A program made the position numbers and the translations under genes. Below the pieces are notes generated by a model. The model made no database searches. It was not told where the DNA came from and was given only the letters and a program-made list of their open reading frames with translations. 64,000 nucleotides of DNA. It comes from Treponema sp. UBA1233. Lineage in GTDB: Bacteria; Spirochaetota; Spirochaetia; Treponematales; Treponemataceae. The DNA is taken from the NCBI GenBank assembly GCA_002309305.1, contig DBWR01000020.1:70350-134349 (forward strand), read 5' to 3'. Below are positions 45,564 through 54,169 of this stretch, piece after piece; position 1 is the first letter of the stretch, and each line of letters opens with the position of its first letter.

Positions 45564-45740
45564 TATCAAATACATATCAAGGCTTTAGCAATATGGAGTA
45601 AAAAATATGTGCGGAATCGGAAGCTGACACATAACAACATCTGCACAAGCGCAGCGCGGAAGCCGTTGTTGTGGGGCAGATTCCGATGGGAGCACATTTT
45701 CTTTATAAACAGGTTGTGCTGAAGCCTTGATATTGAACTT
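45564..45740 (+). ncRNA. ssrS: 6S-like RNA (RNA polymerase regulator candidate)
   Basis: The non-coding segment folds into one long rod. A 17-bp closing stem pairs 45574-45590 with 45717-45733 (one G-U). Then comes a large unpaired bubble: 16 nt on the 5' side (45591-45606) and 19 nt on the 3' side (45698-45716). The apical arm follows: ATGTGC with GCACAT, ATCGGAA with TTCCGAT, and AACAAC with GTTGTT. Size (about 175 nt), closing stem, central bubble mimicking an open promoter, and apical arm are the hallmarks of 6S RNA, which binds sigma-70 holoenzyme in stationary phase. Its 3' end touches the purD promoter, so purD transcription and this RNA may influence each other. Assignment is by structure only. 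Confidence 0.7.
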
Positions 45741-45761
45741 TATGGTTTATTCAATTATAAT
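45733..45761 (+). promoter_or_regulatory. Sigma-70 promoter of purD, predicting a leaderless mRNA
   Basis: TTGAAC (45733-45738), a 17-bp spacer and TATAAT (45756-45761). ATG 45768 begins 7 nt after the -10, exactly where transcription should start. There is no Shine-Dalgarno sequence. The -35 overlaps the 3' edge of the 6S-like RNA stem. Confidence 0.75.
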
Positions 45762-45767
45762 ATAAGT

Positions 45768-47132
45768 ATGAAAGTAATTGTTATAGGTAACGGTGGTCGC
45801 GAACACGCTATTGCATGGAAACTGGCACAGAGCATGTCTGTTTCTGAAATCATTTGTGTCCCTGGTAATGGTGGTACCGCACATGAGGCAAAATGCCGTA
45901 ATGTTTCTCCTTCTGAATGTGATTATATCGGAGAAAATGCTTCTTTTAACGAGGCAGTGGTTCAGATTGCACGACATGAAGGCTGTACGATGGCCGTAAT
46001 AGGGCCGGAAGATCCTCTTGCAGCTGGAATTGCAGATGCATTCTGGGCGGCGGACATTCCAACTGTGGGAGTAAAACAGGCGGGTGCACAGCTTGAAGCC
46101 AGCAAACATCTGGCAAAGGCATTCATGGCCAAATATGGTGTTGCCTGTGCAAAAAGCGCCACATTCAACGACAAGAACAAGGCTCTGGAATATATTGAAG
46201 CCAACGGAGCCCCAATAGTAATAAAGGCAGACGGTCTTGCGGCTGGAAAGGGAGTTGTTGTTGCCCTTACATTGCAGGAAGCCCGGGATGCCATAACTGA
46301 TCTGATGGAAAACGGCAGGGTTGGAGCGGCAGGTTCCAAAGTCGTTATAGAAGAGTATCTTCGTGGAACCGAAATCTCAATTCTTGCGGCAGTTTCAGTC
46401 ACACCTGAATCAGCAAAGGCAGGAAACGCAACCATACTTCCATTCTTGCCATCCCGAGACCACAAAAGACTGTGCGAAGGAGCAAAAGGACCAAATACCG
46501 GCGGAATGGGAGCCATCTGTCCAGTTGACGACGTTACCCCTCTCATTCAGTCTCAGTTTGAAAAAAACATCCTCCAGCCAACACTTCGCGGTTTGGTTGA
46601 AGAAGGCTACGATTACAGGGGATTCATTTTCTTTGGAATCATGCTTACGGAAGACGGTCCAAAATGCCTTGAATACAACGTGCGTCTTGGTGACCCTGAA
46701 ACTCAGGCAGTACTTCCATTGATGAATTTTGACTTTGAACGTCTGTGCGAATCAATCATAAACGGTGACCTGAACAAATTCAAACTTGAATGGAAAAAGG
46801 GCTATGTCGTTGCCCCGGTTGCTGTAAGCGGAGGATACCCAAGGGAATACAAAAAGGGCCTTCCAATCTTTGCAGAAAAGCACGAGCTTGAAACCAGCGG
46901 TGCAAAAGTGTTCATCGCAGGTGCAATAGCCGACCGACGTTCCGACCATTCAACCAGAGAAGACTACACCGGTCTTGTTACCAGTGGTGGACGCGTACTG
47001 GCATGTTCAGCATACGGAGACAAGTTTGATGATGCATGGAACAAAGCCTACAACGCCATGAGGACAATCAGCTTCGACGGAATGTTCTACCGCAAGGACA
47101 TAGGACTCCCCGGAGCAGCAGAATCCACCTGA
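45768..47132 (+). CDS. purD: Phosphoribosylamine-glycine ligase (GARS)
   Basis: Second enzyme of purine synthesis, joining glycine to phosphoribosylamine with ATP. It has 454 aa. The N-terminus MKVIVIGNGGREHAIAWKLA is canonical and fixes the start. The ATP-grasp core includes PIVIKADGLAAGKGVVVA, VVIEEYLRGTEISILA, GPNTGGMGA and LEYNVRLGDPETQAVLP. All family landmarks are present. The gene stands alone between a 6S-like RNA and a bidirectional terminator; no other pur genes are in the window. Confidence 0.97.
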   Translation: MKVIVIGNGGREHAIAWKLAQSMSVSEIICVPGNGGTAHEAKCRNVSPSECDYIGENASFNEAVVQIARHEGCTMAVIGPEDPLAAGIADAFWAADIPTVGVKQAGAQLEASKHLAKAFMAKYGVACAKSATFNDKNKALEYIEANGAPIVIKADGLAAGKGVVVALTLQEARDAITDLMENGRVGAAGSKVVIEEYLRGTEISILAAVSVTPESAKAGNATILPFLPSRDHKRLCEGAKGPNTGGMGAICPVDDVTPLIQSQFEKNILQPTLRGLVEEGYDYRGFIFFGIMLTEDGPKCLEYNVRLGDPETQAVLPLMNFDFERLCESIINGDLNKFKLEWKKGYVVAPVAVSGGYPREYKKGLPIFAEKHELETSGAKVFIAGAIADRRSDHSTREDYTGLVTSGGRVLACSAYGDKFDDAWNKAYNAMRTISFDGMFYRKDIGLPGAAEST

Positions 47133-47149
47133 TAAAGAAATTGAATGAT

Positions 47150-47188
47150 AAAAAAAAGACCCCAGGACTCACAATCCCGGGGTTTTTT
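47150..47188. terminator. Bidirectional terminator between purD and the chemoreceptor gene
   Basis: CCCCAGG pairs with CCCGGGG (one mismatch), flanked by an A run on the left and a T run on the right, so it serves both convergent genes. Confidence 0.8.
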
Positions 47189-47201
47189 GATGCCCAATAT
47201 T

Positions 47202-49100
47202 TTACAGCTTGAATGAACTTACAGAAGTTTCCAGGCTGTCCATGTTTTCCTTGTTGTTTATGGATGAACGGTTTACGTTTTCTATGGCATTTATAATCTG
47301 TTCCGTACCGGCTGCCATTTCGGAGATGGAACTTGTTATCAATGCAGTAGAAGTTCCCAGTTCATCCATTTCAGCTACAATCTGTTTGCCGCCGCTCAAC
47401 ATTTCAAGTGAACTGCTCTTTACCTCGGCGGTTGAATCATCGATGCTCTTCATGGCTTCCATAACCTGTGCGGATCCAGTCTCCTGCTCACGCATTGCAT
47501 TCATCACGACTTCTTCCTGGTCACGGACAACAGTGGTAAGCTTCATGATTTCATCAAACTGTTCCTGAACAAGCTTGTTGCTTCCTGAAAGTCCCTGGAT
47601 TACGGAATTAAAGCTCTTTAAGCTGGCTGCAATCCTCTTACCCTGGGTATTGCTCTGCTCGGCAAGTTTCCTGATTTCGTCCGCAACAACGGCAAAACCG
47701 GCACCTGAGCTTCCGGCATGGGCTGCTTCAATTGCGGCGTTCATGGCAAGAAGGTTTGTCTGGCTTGCGATATTCTGAATGACTGCCGATGCCTCCAAAA
47801 GTCCGCTTGAATCTGCAAGAATCTTGTTGGACATCTTTACCGCTGAATCAACACGCTCAAGACCAAGGTTGGATGCCTTTTCCAACTGTCCTACTGCTGT
47901 GGCGTTTTTCTCGAGTACACGTGTAACAGACTGAATGTTTGCAACCATCTGGCGTACTGCGGCTGAGCTTTCTTCAAGTCCGGCAGACTGGTTCTCGATG
48001 CTGGTGTTCAGGCCCTCGATGTTTCCAAGAATTTCCCTTGTGGCAGAACCGGCTTCCTCTACTCCTGCAGCCTGAGCTTCCATCTTGTCGCGGATAAGGT
48101 TTATGTTGCTGACAATCTGTTCGACTGTGGCAGAAGTTTCCGTCATGTTCGTGCTCAATTCCGTTGCGACACTGGTACTTACATTTACATTGGTCTTGAT
48201 TTTATTCAGGAGGCCTCGTGTGGCACTGTGGGATCTGTTCAAGTCATTTATCAAAAGGCCAAATTCATCGCGGCTAAGGACCTTGAGGGAATCCGAGGTA
48301 TAGTCACCTCTGGCAATGTCATTGGTATAGTTTGATACGGAAGTCAACTTTGTCATGAATCCCCTCATCAAAAGGAAGATGTCAAGAATGTTGAAAACCA
48401 TGGCGATGATGGTCAGAACCAAAAGCTTGTCGGATATAAAATGCCATACCGTAAGATATCCCGTACCCACCATGTTTCCGAATGCAAGAATCGGAGAAAG
48501 TACACAGCATACAAGTCCGATACATGTCAAAACCGCCACAAGACTGTTTCGCATTACAAGACCAAAAGACATGAATTCCTTTCTGAACGGAACGAATGAC
48601 ATCCACCTTTCAAGAGTTTCAATCCAGATTACATAGGCTGTAATTCCCCAAAGCATTGTGGAACCGAAACTGAGAAGAATGCTTGATGCCATTGGAATCT
48701 TTATTCCCTTTCTGGCTGCAAAGAACGAAAGCAAAAAGCCGAATGCCAGTCCGTGTACAATTGCGCAAACGATGTTTATGTTGACGAGCAGACCCTGAGC
48801 CTTGTTGCATTCCACACAGGATTCTTCGCTTCCGTCATAAGAGGCAATCTTTTTATAGATAAAAAAAGTGCTTGCGGCTATTACGGCCAGTACCACAAGA
48901 AAATACAAAAGAATCACCGGTGAAGAAATGACCGCAAACATCTGCTTAAGTGCCACAGAAAATGTCGCAAGAGGATTTCCAATCATACGTGTTGCAACCA
49001 TCATCACAACCGTATAAATGATGCTTGGAATGACAATAAGCGCATCCAATACATAAAGAATTGCAGGAATCTTCCTATTCTGTACATTAGTCTCTGCCAT
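47202..49100 (-). CDS. Methyl-accepting chemotaxis protein with multi-pass membrane domain
   Basis: A 632-aa chemoreceptor. Residues about 10-270 hold several hydrophobic segments (for example [20 protein letters not shown] and [14 protein letters not shown]), so the sensor is membrane-embedded, with no large periplasmic domain. A HAMP-like stretch follows ([20 protein letters not shown]). The signalling domain has the conserved hairpin tip [20 protein letters not shown] near residue 445 and [16 protein letters not shown]. No CheR-binding pentapeptide is seen at the C-terminus. GAGGTAATT precedes the ATG. A TCCGATAA sigma-28-like -10 lies at 49143-49150, but no TAAA stands at the right distance. 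Confidence 0.93.
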   Translation of the reverse strand: MAETNVQNRKIPAILYVLDALIVIPSIIYTVVMMVATRMIGNPLATFSVALKQMFAVISSPVILLYFLVVLAVIAASTFFIYKKIASYDGSEESCVECNKAQGLLVNINIVCAIVHGLAFGFLLSFFAARKGIKIPMASSILLSFGSTMLWGITAYVIWIETLERWMSFVPFRKEFMSFGLVMRNSLVAVLTCIGLVCCVLSPILAFGNMVGTGYLTVWHFISDKLLVLTIIAMVFNILDIFLLMRGFMTKLTSVSNYTNDIARGDYTSDSLKVLSRDEFGLLINDLNRSHSATRGLLNKIKTNVNVSTSVATELSTNMTETSATVEQIVSNINLIRDKMEAQAAGVEEAGSATREILGNIEGLNTSIENQSAGLEESSAAVRQMVANIQSVTRVLEKNATAVGQLEKASNLGLERVDSAVKMSNKILADSSGLLEASAVIQNIASQTNLLAMNAAIEAAHAGSSGAGFAVVADEIRKLAEQSNTQGKRIAASLKSFNSVIQGLSGSNKLVQEQFDEIMKLTTVVRDQEEVVMNAMREQETGSAQVMEAMKSIDDSTAEVKSSSLEMLSGGKQIVAEMDELGTSTALITSSISEMAAGTEQIINAIENVNRSSINNKENMDSLETSVSSFKL

Positions 49101-49341
49101 AATTACCTCACAAAAATTTCTCCATTTGCTCTATTAAACAAATTATCGGACTTTTAGTAACCCAGCATGATTTTGAATTTACGGACGAATTATGAATGAT
49201 ACATTAAGGTTTTTTTCAATTATTGAAAAAAATTATACACAATATTTACATTTTTATCAAGCCCCAAGTTTTTTTCAAAAACCTATAGCCAAAAACTGAT
49301 AAATCTAGTATGTTATTGGAAAGTAAACGAGGAGGTGATTG

Positions 49342-49581
49342 ATGGTAGACGAATCACTGAAATCCAAGGTTTTGGAAACTTTAGACGCATTCCGGCCCGC
49401 ACTCAATGCAGAAGGCGGTGACATGGAGTTTATCGAGATAGATGATGATAAAAAAGTACATATCAAGCTGACCGGCGCATGTGACGGCTGTCCGATGGCA
49501 ACCATGACTTTAAAGATGGGCATTGAACGCTACCTCAAGGAAACCTGCCCCGAAATCACAGAAGTCGTTCAGGAATTCTAA
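49342..49581 (+). CDS. NifU C-terminal domain-like Fe-S scaffold protein
   Basis: A 79-aa protein consisting of the NifU-C domain: DAFRPALNAEGGDMEFIEID and the cluster-binding motif CDGCPMATMTLK. It probably carries or delivers Fe-S clusters, like NfuA-type scaffolds. ATG 49342 is chosen, with GAGGAGG 6-7 nt upstream; a TTG one codon earlier is unlikely. It is followed after 39 nt by the SlyD-like gene, perhaps as one operon. Confidence 0.9.
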   Translation: MVDESLKSKVLETLDAFRPALNAEGGDMEFIEIDDDKKVHIKLTGACDGCPMATMTLKMGIERYLKETCPEITEVVQEF

Positions 49582-49620
49582 ACCCGCTGAACAAATCATT
49601 TTATCCAAGAGGCCCCTATC

Positions 49621-50208
49621 ATGAAAATTGAAAAAGACCGTGTTGTTACCATCGACTATATCCTCAAGGGTGACGATGGCATTGTAATAGATGACTCAAG
49701 CAAATCAGATCCGTTTACATACATTCAGGGAACCCATTATCTTTTGCCAAAACTGGAAGAAATGCTTGAAGGCAAGGAACCAGGCGAAAAGATTACGGCA
49801 TACCTTGAACCAAAGGACGCTTACGGTGAATATGATCCTTCCCTTGTAGTAAAGATGCCACGTGACAATTTTGAAATTGAAGGCGAAATTCAGGTTGGAA
49901 GCCAGTTTCAGGGTGTTGGTCCAAACGGTCCATGCATAGTTACGGTTAAAGAAGTAAACGACGACGGAATTACTGTTGATGCAAACCACGATCTTGCGGG
50001 CAAGAACCTGCATTTTGAAGTTACCGTTGTAGAAGTACGTGAAGCATTACCGGAAGAATTGAATGCAATGCAGGGCACCTGCGGTGGTGGTTGTGGAGGC
50101 TCCTGTGGAGGCGGTTGCTCTTCTTGTGGAGGTGGCTGTGGCGGTTCCTGCGGTGACGGCGGTTGCGGAGAAGACGGCTGTGGTTGTGGAGACTGTTCTG
50201 CCCAATAA
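49621..50208 (+). CDS. slyD: FKBP-type peptidyl-prolyl isomerase, SlyD-like
   Basis: A 195-aa protein. The FKBP domain with inserted flap spans residues about 1-150 (DYILKGDDGIVIDDSS, GEKITAYLEPKDAYGEYDP, VTVKEVNDDGITVDANHDLA, GKNLHFEVTVVEVREALPEE). The last 40 or so residues are a Gly/Cys-rich tail with about 14 Cys and no His, replacing the His-rich metal-binding tail of E. coli SlyD. It acts as a cytoplasmic folding helper and metal chaperone in the family. The upstream neighbour is the Fe-S scaffold gene, which fits metal handling. The ribosome-binding site is weak (AGAGG). Confidence 0.9.
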   Translation: MKIEKDRVVTIDYILKGDDGIVIDDSSKSDPFTYIQGTHYLLPKLEEMLEGKEPGEKITAYLEPKDAYGEYDPSLVVKMPRDNFEIEGEIQVGSQFQGVGPNGPCIVTVKEVNDDGITVDANHDLAGKNLHFEVTVVEVREALPEELNAMQGTCGGGCGGSCGGGCSSCGGGCGGSCGDGGCGEDGCGCGDCSAQ

Positions 50209-50241
50209 GCTTTGGCTCACAGTTTCACATGCCCAGAGCTT
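50207..50241. terminator. Hairpin between convergent slyD and aroK
   Basis: AAGCTTTGG (50207-50215) pairs with CCAGAGCTT (50233-50241) with one G-U pair, followed by TTAATAT on the plus strand. It overlaps the ends of both genes. The T tract is weak. Confidence 0.4.
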
Positions 50242-50794
50242 TTAATATCCTTCCCATGTTCTGTTTTTTACCCTCATTTTCCATCCTGACGGCAACATTG
50301 CAGATATGGCTGTAGAGTCCGTTTCTTTCCAGATAAAACTCATGGAATATCCTTCTTACATCATCAAGTGTGGAAGGATTTTTTTTTGCGATATAAGCCG
50401 GAATGTTTTTGAGCGTTCCATCGGGTGTGACATTTGCCTCCCTTACAATACGGTCTGCGGCTGTCTTTTCCGGTGCAACAAGAAACACAAGTCGCCCCAT
50501 CGTCTTAAGGATTGAAACGGCCTTTTCATTGCAGCATATCCCCCCGCCTGTCGCTATTACCGCATCAGTTCCCTTTTCTGCAAGTTCAGCCTGAATTGAC
50601 ATGCAAGCCTTTGTCTCCCAATCCATGAATGCTTCCGGACCGTCCTGACTGTAGATTTCCCTTGGGCTTTTTCCGCTGAGTTTTTCCATGACCGTATCCG
50701 TGTCGTATGAGGGAAGGTTCAGTTTTTTTGAAATAAGGTTTGCCTGGGTGCTTTTTCCGCAGTGCTTTATTCCCATCAGGATAATCGAAGCCAT
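50225..50794 (-). CDS. aroK: Shikimate kinase
   Basis: A 189-aa kinase that phosphorylates shikimate in aromatic amino acid synthesis. Walker A is GIKHCGKST, the substrate-binding Asp lies in SYDTD, and IATGGGICC is the shikimate-site GGG motif. The lid region Arg is in ADRIVREANVT. Length is normal. AGGAG precedes the ATG 5 nt upstream. It is the last gene of a leftward operon with the methylase at 50804 and the 560-aa protein. No other aro genes are visible. Confidence 0.9.
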   Translation of the reverse strand: MASIILMGIKHCGKSTQANLISKKLNLPSYDTDTVMEKLSGKSPREIYSQDGPEAFMDWETKACMSIQAELAEKGTDAVIATGGGICCNEKAVSILKTMGRLVFLVAPEKTAADRIVREANVTPDGTLKNIPAYIAKKNPSTLDDVRRIFHEFYLERNGLYSHICNVAVRMENEGKKQNMGRILKALGM

Positions 50795-50803
50795 CTTGTT
50801 CTC

Positions 50804-51526
50804 CTAGTTATGATACAGGAGGAAGATTGCGGGCACTTTGTTGATTGGAGGCTCGGGTATTTTCTTCCATTCTTCAATTGAATGAGTGTGGATGTATTCT
50901 TCCTCACAGGTAATTCCTGCGGCAATGCACAGCCTTGTGTCCTTCCTGCACACGGAGACGAGGGTTTCAAGCATCTTGAGGTTTCGGTAGGGAGCCTCTA
51001 TGAAAAGCTGGGTTTGGTTTTCCTTCCACGCACGGCCTTCAAGAAGACGTATCTTTGCAGACCTTTCCCCCGGTTTTACAGGAAGATAGCCGTTGAACGC
51101 AAAACTCTGACCGTTGAATCCGCTTGCCATAACCGCCATAATCATTGACGAAGGCCCCGAAAGAGGAACCACCCTGACATTTTTCTTATGAGCCATTTCC
51201 ACCACAAGGGCACCGGGATCTGCCACAGCCGGACATCCTGCCTCAGAGATTACGCCCATGTCCATGCCCTTTTTTGTAATGGGGTCCAGATATCCGCCGA
51301 TTGTCTTTGGGTCTGTGTGCTCATTCAATTCATAGAATGTAAGGGTATCGATGTCGATGGAAGGAACTGATGCCTTGAGGAAACGCCTTGCAGAACGTAT
51401 GTTTTCCACTATAAAATGCTTGATTCCCGAGATTACCCCGGCGTTGTATTCAGGAAGGACCCTGGACACTGGTGTTTCGCCTAGAGTAACGGGAATCAAA
51501 AACAGAGACGCTTTTTTATCCGGCAT
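50804..51526 (-). CDS. RsmI-like SAM-dependent methyltransferase (tetrapyrrole methylase fold)
   Basis: A 240-aa protein of the same superfamily as RsmI (55734-56468) but clearly distinct. SAM-binding segments are GVISEAGCPAVADPGALVV, VVPLSGPSSMIMAVMASG and the C-terminal strand region. It lacks the VGTPIGNLxD start of true RsmI, having IPVTLGETPVSRVLP. The target is unknown; rRNA is possible. The ATG lies 3 nt after the stop of the upstream gene, so they are coupled. Confidence 0.82.
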   Translation of the reverse strand: MPDKKASLFLIPVTLGETPVSRVLPEYNAGVISGIKHFIVENIRSARRFLKASVPSIDIDTLTFYELNEHTDPKTIGGYLDPITKKGMDMGVISEAGCPAVADPGALVVEMAHKKNVRVVPLSGPSSMIMAVMASGFNGQSFAFNGYLPVKPGERSAKIRLLEGRAWKENQTQLFIEAPYRNLKMLETLVSVCRKDTRLCIAAGITCEEEYIHTHSIEEWKKIPEPPINKVPAIFLLYHN

Positions 51527-51529
51527 TTA

Positions 51530-53212
51530 TCAATAGCCGTCGCTCATGCTGCGGTTGATGTCACGCTGAACGAGTTCCGCATAAACAAGGCTTCTCTTCT
51601 TGAGTTCGTCCTTGCGGTCCTGCGGGAACGGAAGATAACGCCAGAATATTGCACGAACTTCCTTTTCCAGCTTCTGGGTTCCGTTGGCTTCCTTTGTCAT
51701 CCACAGGATATAGTCCTCGATAAAGTACTGCTTTACGTCGCCCTTCATCTTCTTGCCTTCAAAATACTGGTAGTACTGTCCTGTAAGACCGTCGCTCATC
51801 CAGTCGAATGAGGCCTTTTCCTTTGCAACCTGCCAGCGCAAGTCACCAACAGCGGTAAGACATGCAATCTTGAGGTTTCTCGGGTACATCGGGATTACGA
51901 TGCGTCCACGGCTTGTAATGCGGTTAAAGCGGTCAAACGGCTCCCAGCAGAATCCTGAGTCTCCGTAGGTCGGAACCAAAAGAACATATGGCACGATGCG
52001 GTTTGGAATGTTGCGGTGAATGCGGCAGAAACAGTTCGGGTCGATTGATTCAATCCAAGTAAGCTCACGAAGGACATTCTCGCGGAATCCGGTATCCTTG
52101 TCCATGTTGTGGAAGAATTCCTTGGTCAAAATCGGGAACTGGTTACCCTGACGGCCACAAGTCATCTTAGCCATCTGGCGTACTGTAGTCATTTCGGAAA
52201 GAATTTCATCAAGTCCAACGTTTACGGTTTCTTCCGGCAGTTCGGCAGCCTTTGCTTCCAGACTGTAGCGGATTTCCTTTGCTTCCTGGAGTTCCCTGAG
52301 GTATCCGGCAAGCTCCTTGTCCACCCTCTGAAGCTGATGGAATGTCTGGTTGATTTCGGCAAACATCTTGCGCTGCATGTCACTGTACGGCTGCTTGTGA
52401 TTGTCAAGGCCGATTACCGGCGGATGCTCAAAAAGCTGTGTGAGCTTATCCTGAACAAGGACTTCAAGACGTTCACGTTCATTTTCCCTTGATGTCAAAA
52501 GGCTTTCTGAACTCTGGAATTTACCGTCGTTCTTGCTCTTTAGCTGCTGAAGGTACTGCTGGTCCGCTCCAGGTCCCCTTTTCTTCATGGGAACTTCGTC
52601 GGTTACACTCATGGTCAGACGGCCTGCGGCAATTTCCTTGAGCCACTCATCCATGTAGAGGATTGGTTCTCCGGTAGTGTTGTTCAAAATCGCGCGGGAA
52701 AAGAATTCCTTCTGGTCCGGTGTGAACAGTGACGGCAGAACCATACCATACCTCATGGCAAGCTTCTTGCACAATGGGGTTTTGGAACTGGCCATCTTTG
52801 GTGCAAGGGAACGCAAAAAGTTCCAGTATGCCGTAATAATCTGCTGGCGGTATACGGAACGGTCGTTTCTGTCCTGAGTCGTCAAGTATTTTGTAAGAAG
52901 CTGATGCAGGCGTGGTGCGCTTTCGTCCTCGCCCGTAAAGCATGTCTTGTAATATTTCGGGTCGTCAAAAACCGGATTCGGTTCATCCTCAAAGAATTTT
53001 TCCACCGGCTTGAATTTGCTGACACTCAAATCAACGTTTGGAATGCCTTCGTCATTGTCATCGGTGCTGTCCAAATCCCTTGAAGCACTTGGTACGGGCA
53101 ATGCTGCGTCAAATTCATCCGCATCAACAGATGTTTCAGAATCTGTATTATCCGAAACCGTATCCCCCAACAGGGCCGCGATTTCTGGATCAATGTCTTC
53201 AATTCCACTCAT
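51530..53212 (-). CDS. Hypothetical cytoplasmic protein (560 aa)
   Basis: The start ATG 53212 follows GGAGATAAAA; a GTG 12 nt upstream overlaps that site. The N-terminal 80 residues are acidic and disordered-looking. Residues about 230-330 are rich in E, K, Q and L and probably coiled coil (RENERERLEVLVQDKLTQLF). The C-terminal half contains CRIHRNIPNRIVPYVLLVPT and DGLTGQYYQYFEGKKMKG. There is no signal peptide or membrane segment. I do not recognise the family. It is the first gene of an operon with the RsmI-like methylase and aroK. Confidence 0.8.
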   Translation of the reverse strand: MSGIEDIDPEIAALLGDTVSDNTDSETSVDADEFDAALPVPSASRDLDSTDDNDEGIPNVDLSVSKFKPVEKFFEDEPNPVFDDPKYYKTCFTGEDESAPRLHQLLTKYLTTQDRNDRSVYRQQIITAYWNFLRSLAPKMASSKTPLCKKLAMRYGMVLPSLFTPDQKEFFSRAILNNTTGEPILYMDEWLKEIAAGRLTMSVTDEVPMKKRGPGADQQYLQQLKSKNDGKFQSSESLLTSRENERERLEVLVQDKLTQLFEHPPVIGLDNHKQPYSDMQRKMFAEINQTFHQLQRVDKELAGYLRELQEAKEIRYSLEAKAAELPEETVNVGLDEILSEMTTVRQMAKMTCGRQGNQFPILTKEFFHNMDKDTGFRENVLRELTWIESIDPNCFCRIHRNIPNRIVPYVLLVPTYGDSGFCWEPFDRFNRITSRGRIVIPMYPRNLKIACLTAVGDLRWQVAKEKASFDWMSDGLTGQYYQYFEGKKMKGDVKQYFIEDYILWMTKEANGTQKLEKEVRAIFWRYLPFPQDRKDELKKRSLVYAELVQRDINRSMSDGY

Positions 53213-53331
53213 TTTTATCTCCACTTAAGAACGACGGTCACAAAAAAATGACCAGCCGCCACTTTTCCTATAATATTCATATTATAACACGGGTTTTTCA
53301 TTCTATCAAGTTGAAAGTAAACAAATTACAA

Positions 53332-54150
53332 TCATATTGGCTTTTCAAGCGAATTAACCCAGGCCTGCATCAGGATTCCAAAGGCGACACCCACGTTCAG
53401 GGATGCCTTGAGGCCGGTCATGGGGATGCTTACGGTTCCATGTGTGGCTCTGTTCAGGGCTTCGGGGCTTACTCCCAGCTCTTCCGACCCGATTATCACT
53501 ATGCCCTTTTTGGGAAAATCAAACTCCTGAATCGGCGTCCCACCGGTTTCAAGTACAAATACCGGCATGTCCTGTGGCAGTTCATCCAGCGCCTTGCGTT
53601 CAAATCCCATGGTTTCTATGCATCCCATTCCGCTGCGGATTGCCTTGTTCTGCATGGGGTCAACGCACTGGGGCGAGATGTACACTTTTTCACAGCCCAT
53701 GGCCTCTGCAGTACGGAAAATTGAGCCCATGTTGAACGGAGAACGGATGTCTTCGGCATAAACGCACACACCGGGGAAAAAATTTCTCTTTTCCACTGTC
53801 CATTTTTCGCTTGCATGAGGGGCAATCACAAGGTCCCATTCAGCGGGGAAGGTGCCCAAAACCTCCAGCAGGGCATTTCTTGCAATGTTGCATGTTCTTC
53901 TTTCGTCAAAGGGGTCTTCATTCAGCAGGTCTTGAAGTTGGGAGGCATAAACGGGATTCAGTTTGGGGTCTTCCAGGACGATTTTAACCACAGCCTTGGT
54001 GTATTCCGCCCTTGTCATGGAAGAAAATGAATAGGAAAGCCCCGGCTCGGCTATTCCCGCAATGTCGCGTTCGAGTTCGCCAAAAGTCAGGGCCAGTTTC
54101 CGCCGTTTTTGTCCGGCCGAAAGTTGAAATAGTTTTTCCGGTGCAATCAT
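53332..54150 (-). CDS. TrmH/SpoU-family RNA 2'-O-methyltransferase
   Basis: A 272-aa protein. The C-terminal SPOUT knot has the three SpoU motifs: DIRSPFNMGSIFRTAEAMG, VIIGSEELGVSP and IPMTGLKASLNVGVAFGI. The N-terminal 100 residues are a separate helical part without a clear match. It methylates a 2'-OH in tRNA or rRNA; the site is unknown. No ribosome-binding site is seen, but it starts 19 nt after the Fe-ADH-like gene and is probably read from the same transcript. Confidence 0.88.
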   Translation of the reverse strand: MIAPEKLFQLSAGQKRRKLALTFGELERDIAGIAEPGLSYSFSSMTRAEYTKAVVKIVLEDPKLNPVYASQLQDLLNEDPFDERRTCNIARNALLEVLGTFPAEWDLVIAPHASEKWTVEKRNFFPGVCVYAEDIRSPFNMGSIFRTAEAMGCEKVYISPQCVDPMQNKAIRSGMGCIETMGFERKALDELPQDMPVFVLETGGTPIQEFDFPKKGIVIIGSEELGVSPEALNRATHGTVSIPMTGLKASLNVGVAFGILMQAWVNSLEKPI

Positions 54151-54169
54151 TGGGCTGCAATAACCGGTA

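Noticed and set aside
45962..46546. 194-codon leftward frame opposite purD
   Set aside because: Antisense to a fully conserved PurD and without promoter or ribosome-binding site.
49143..49150. Sigma-28 promoter for the chemoreceptor gene
   Set aside because: TCCGATAA is present 43 bp before the start, as would suit such a gene, but the position 15 nt upstream reads CATG and no TAAA lies at 14-17 nt. Left as a possible -10 only.
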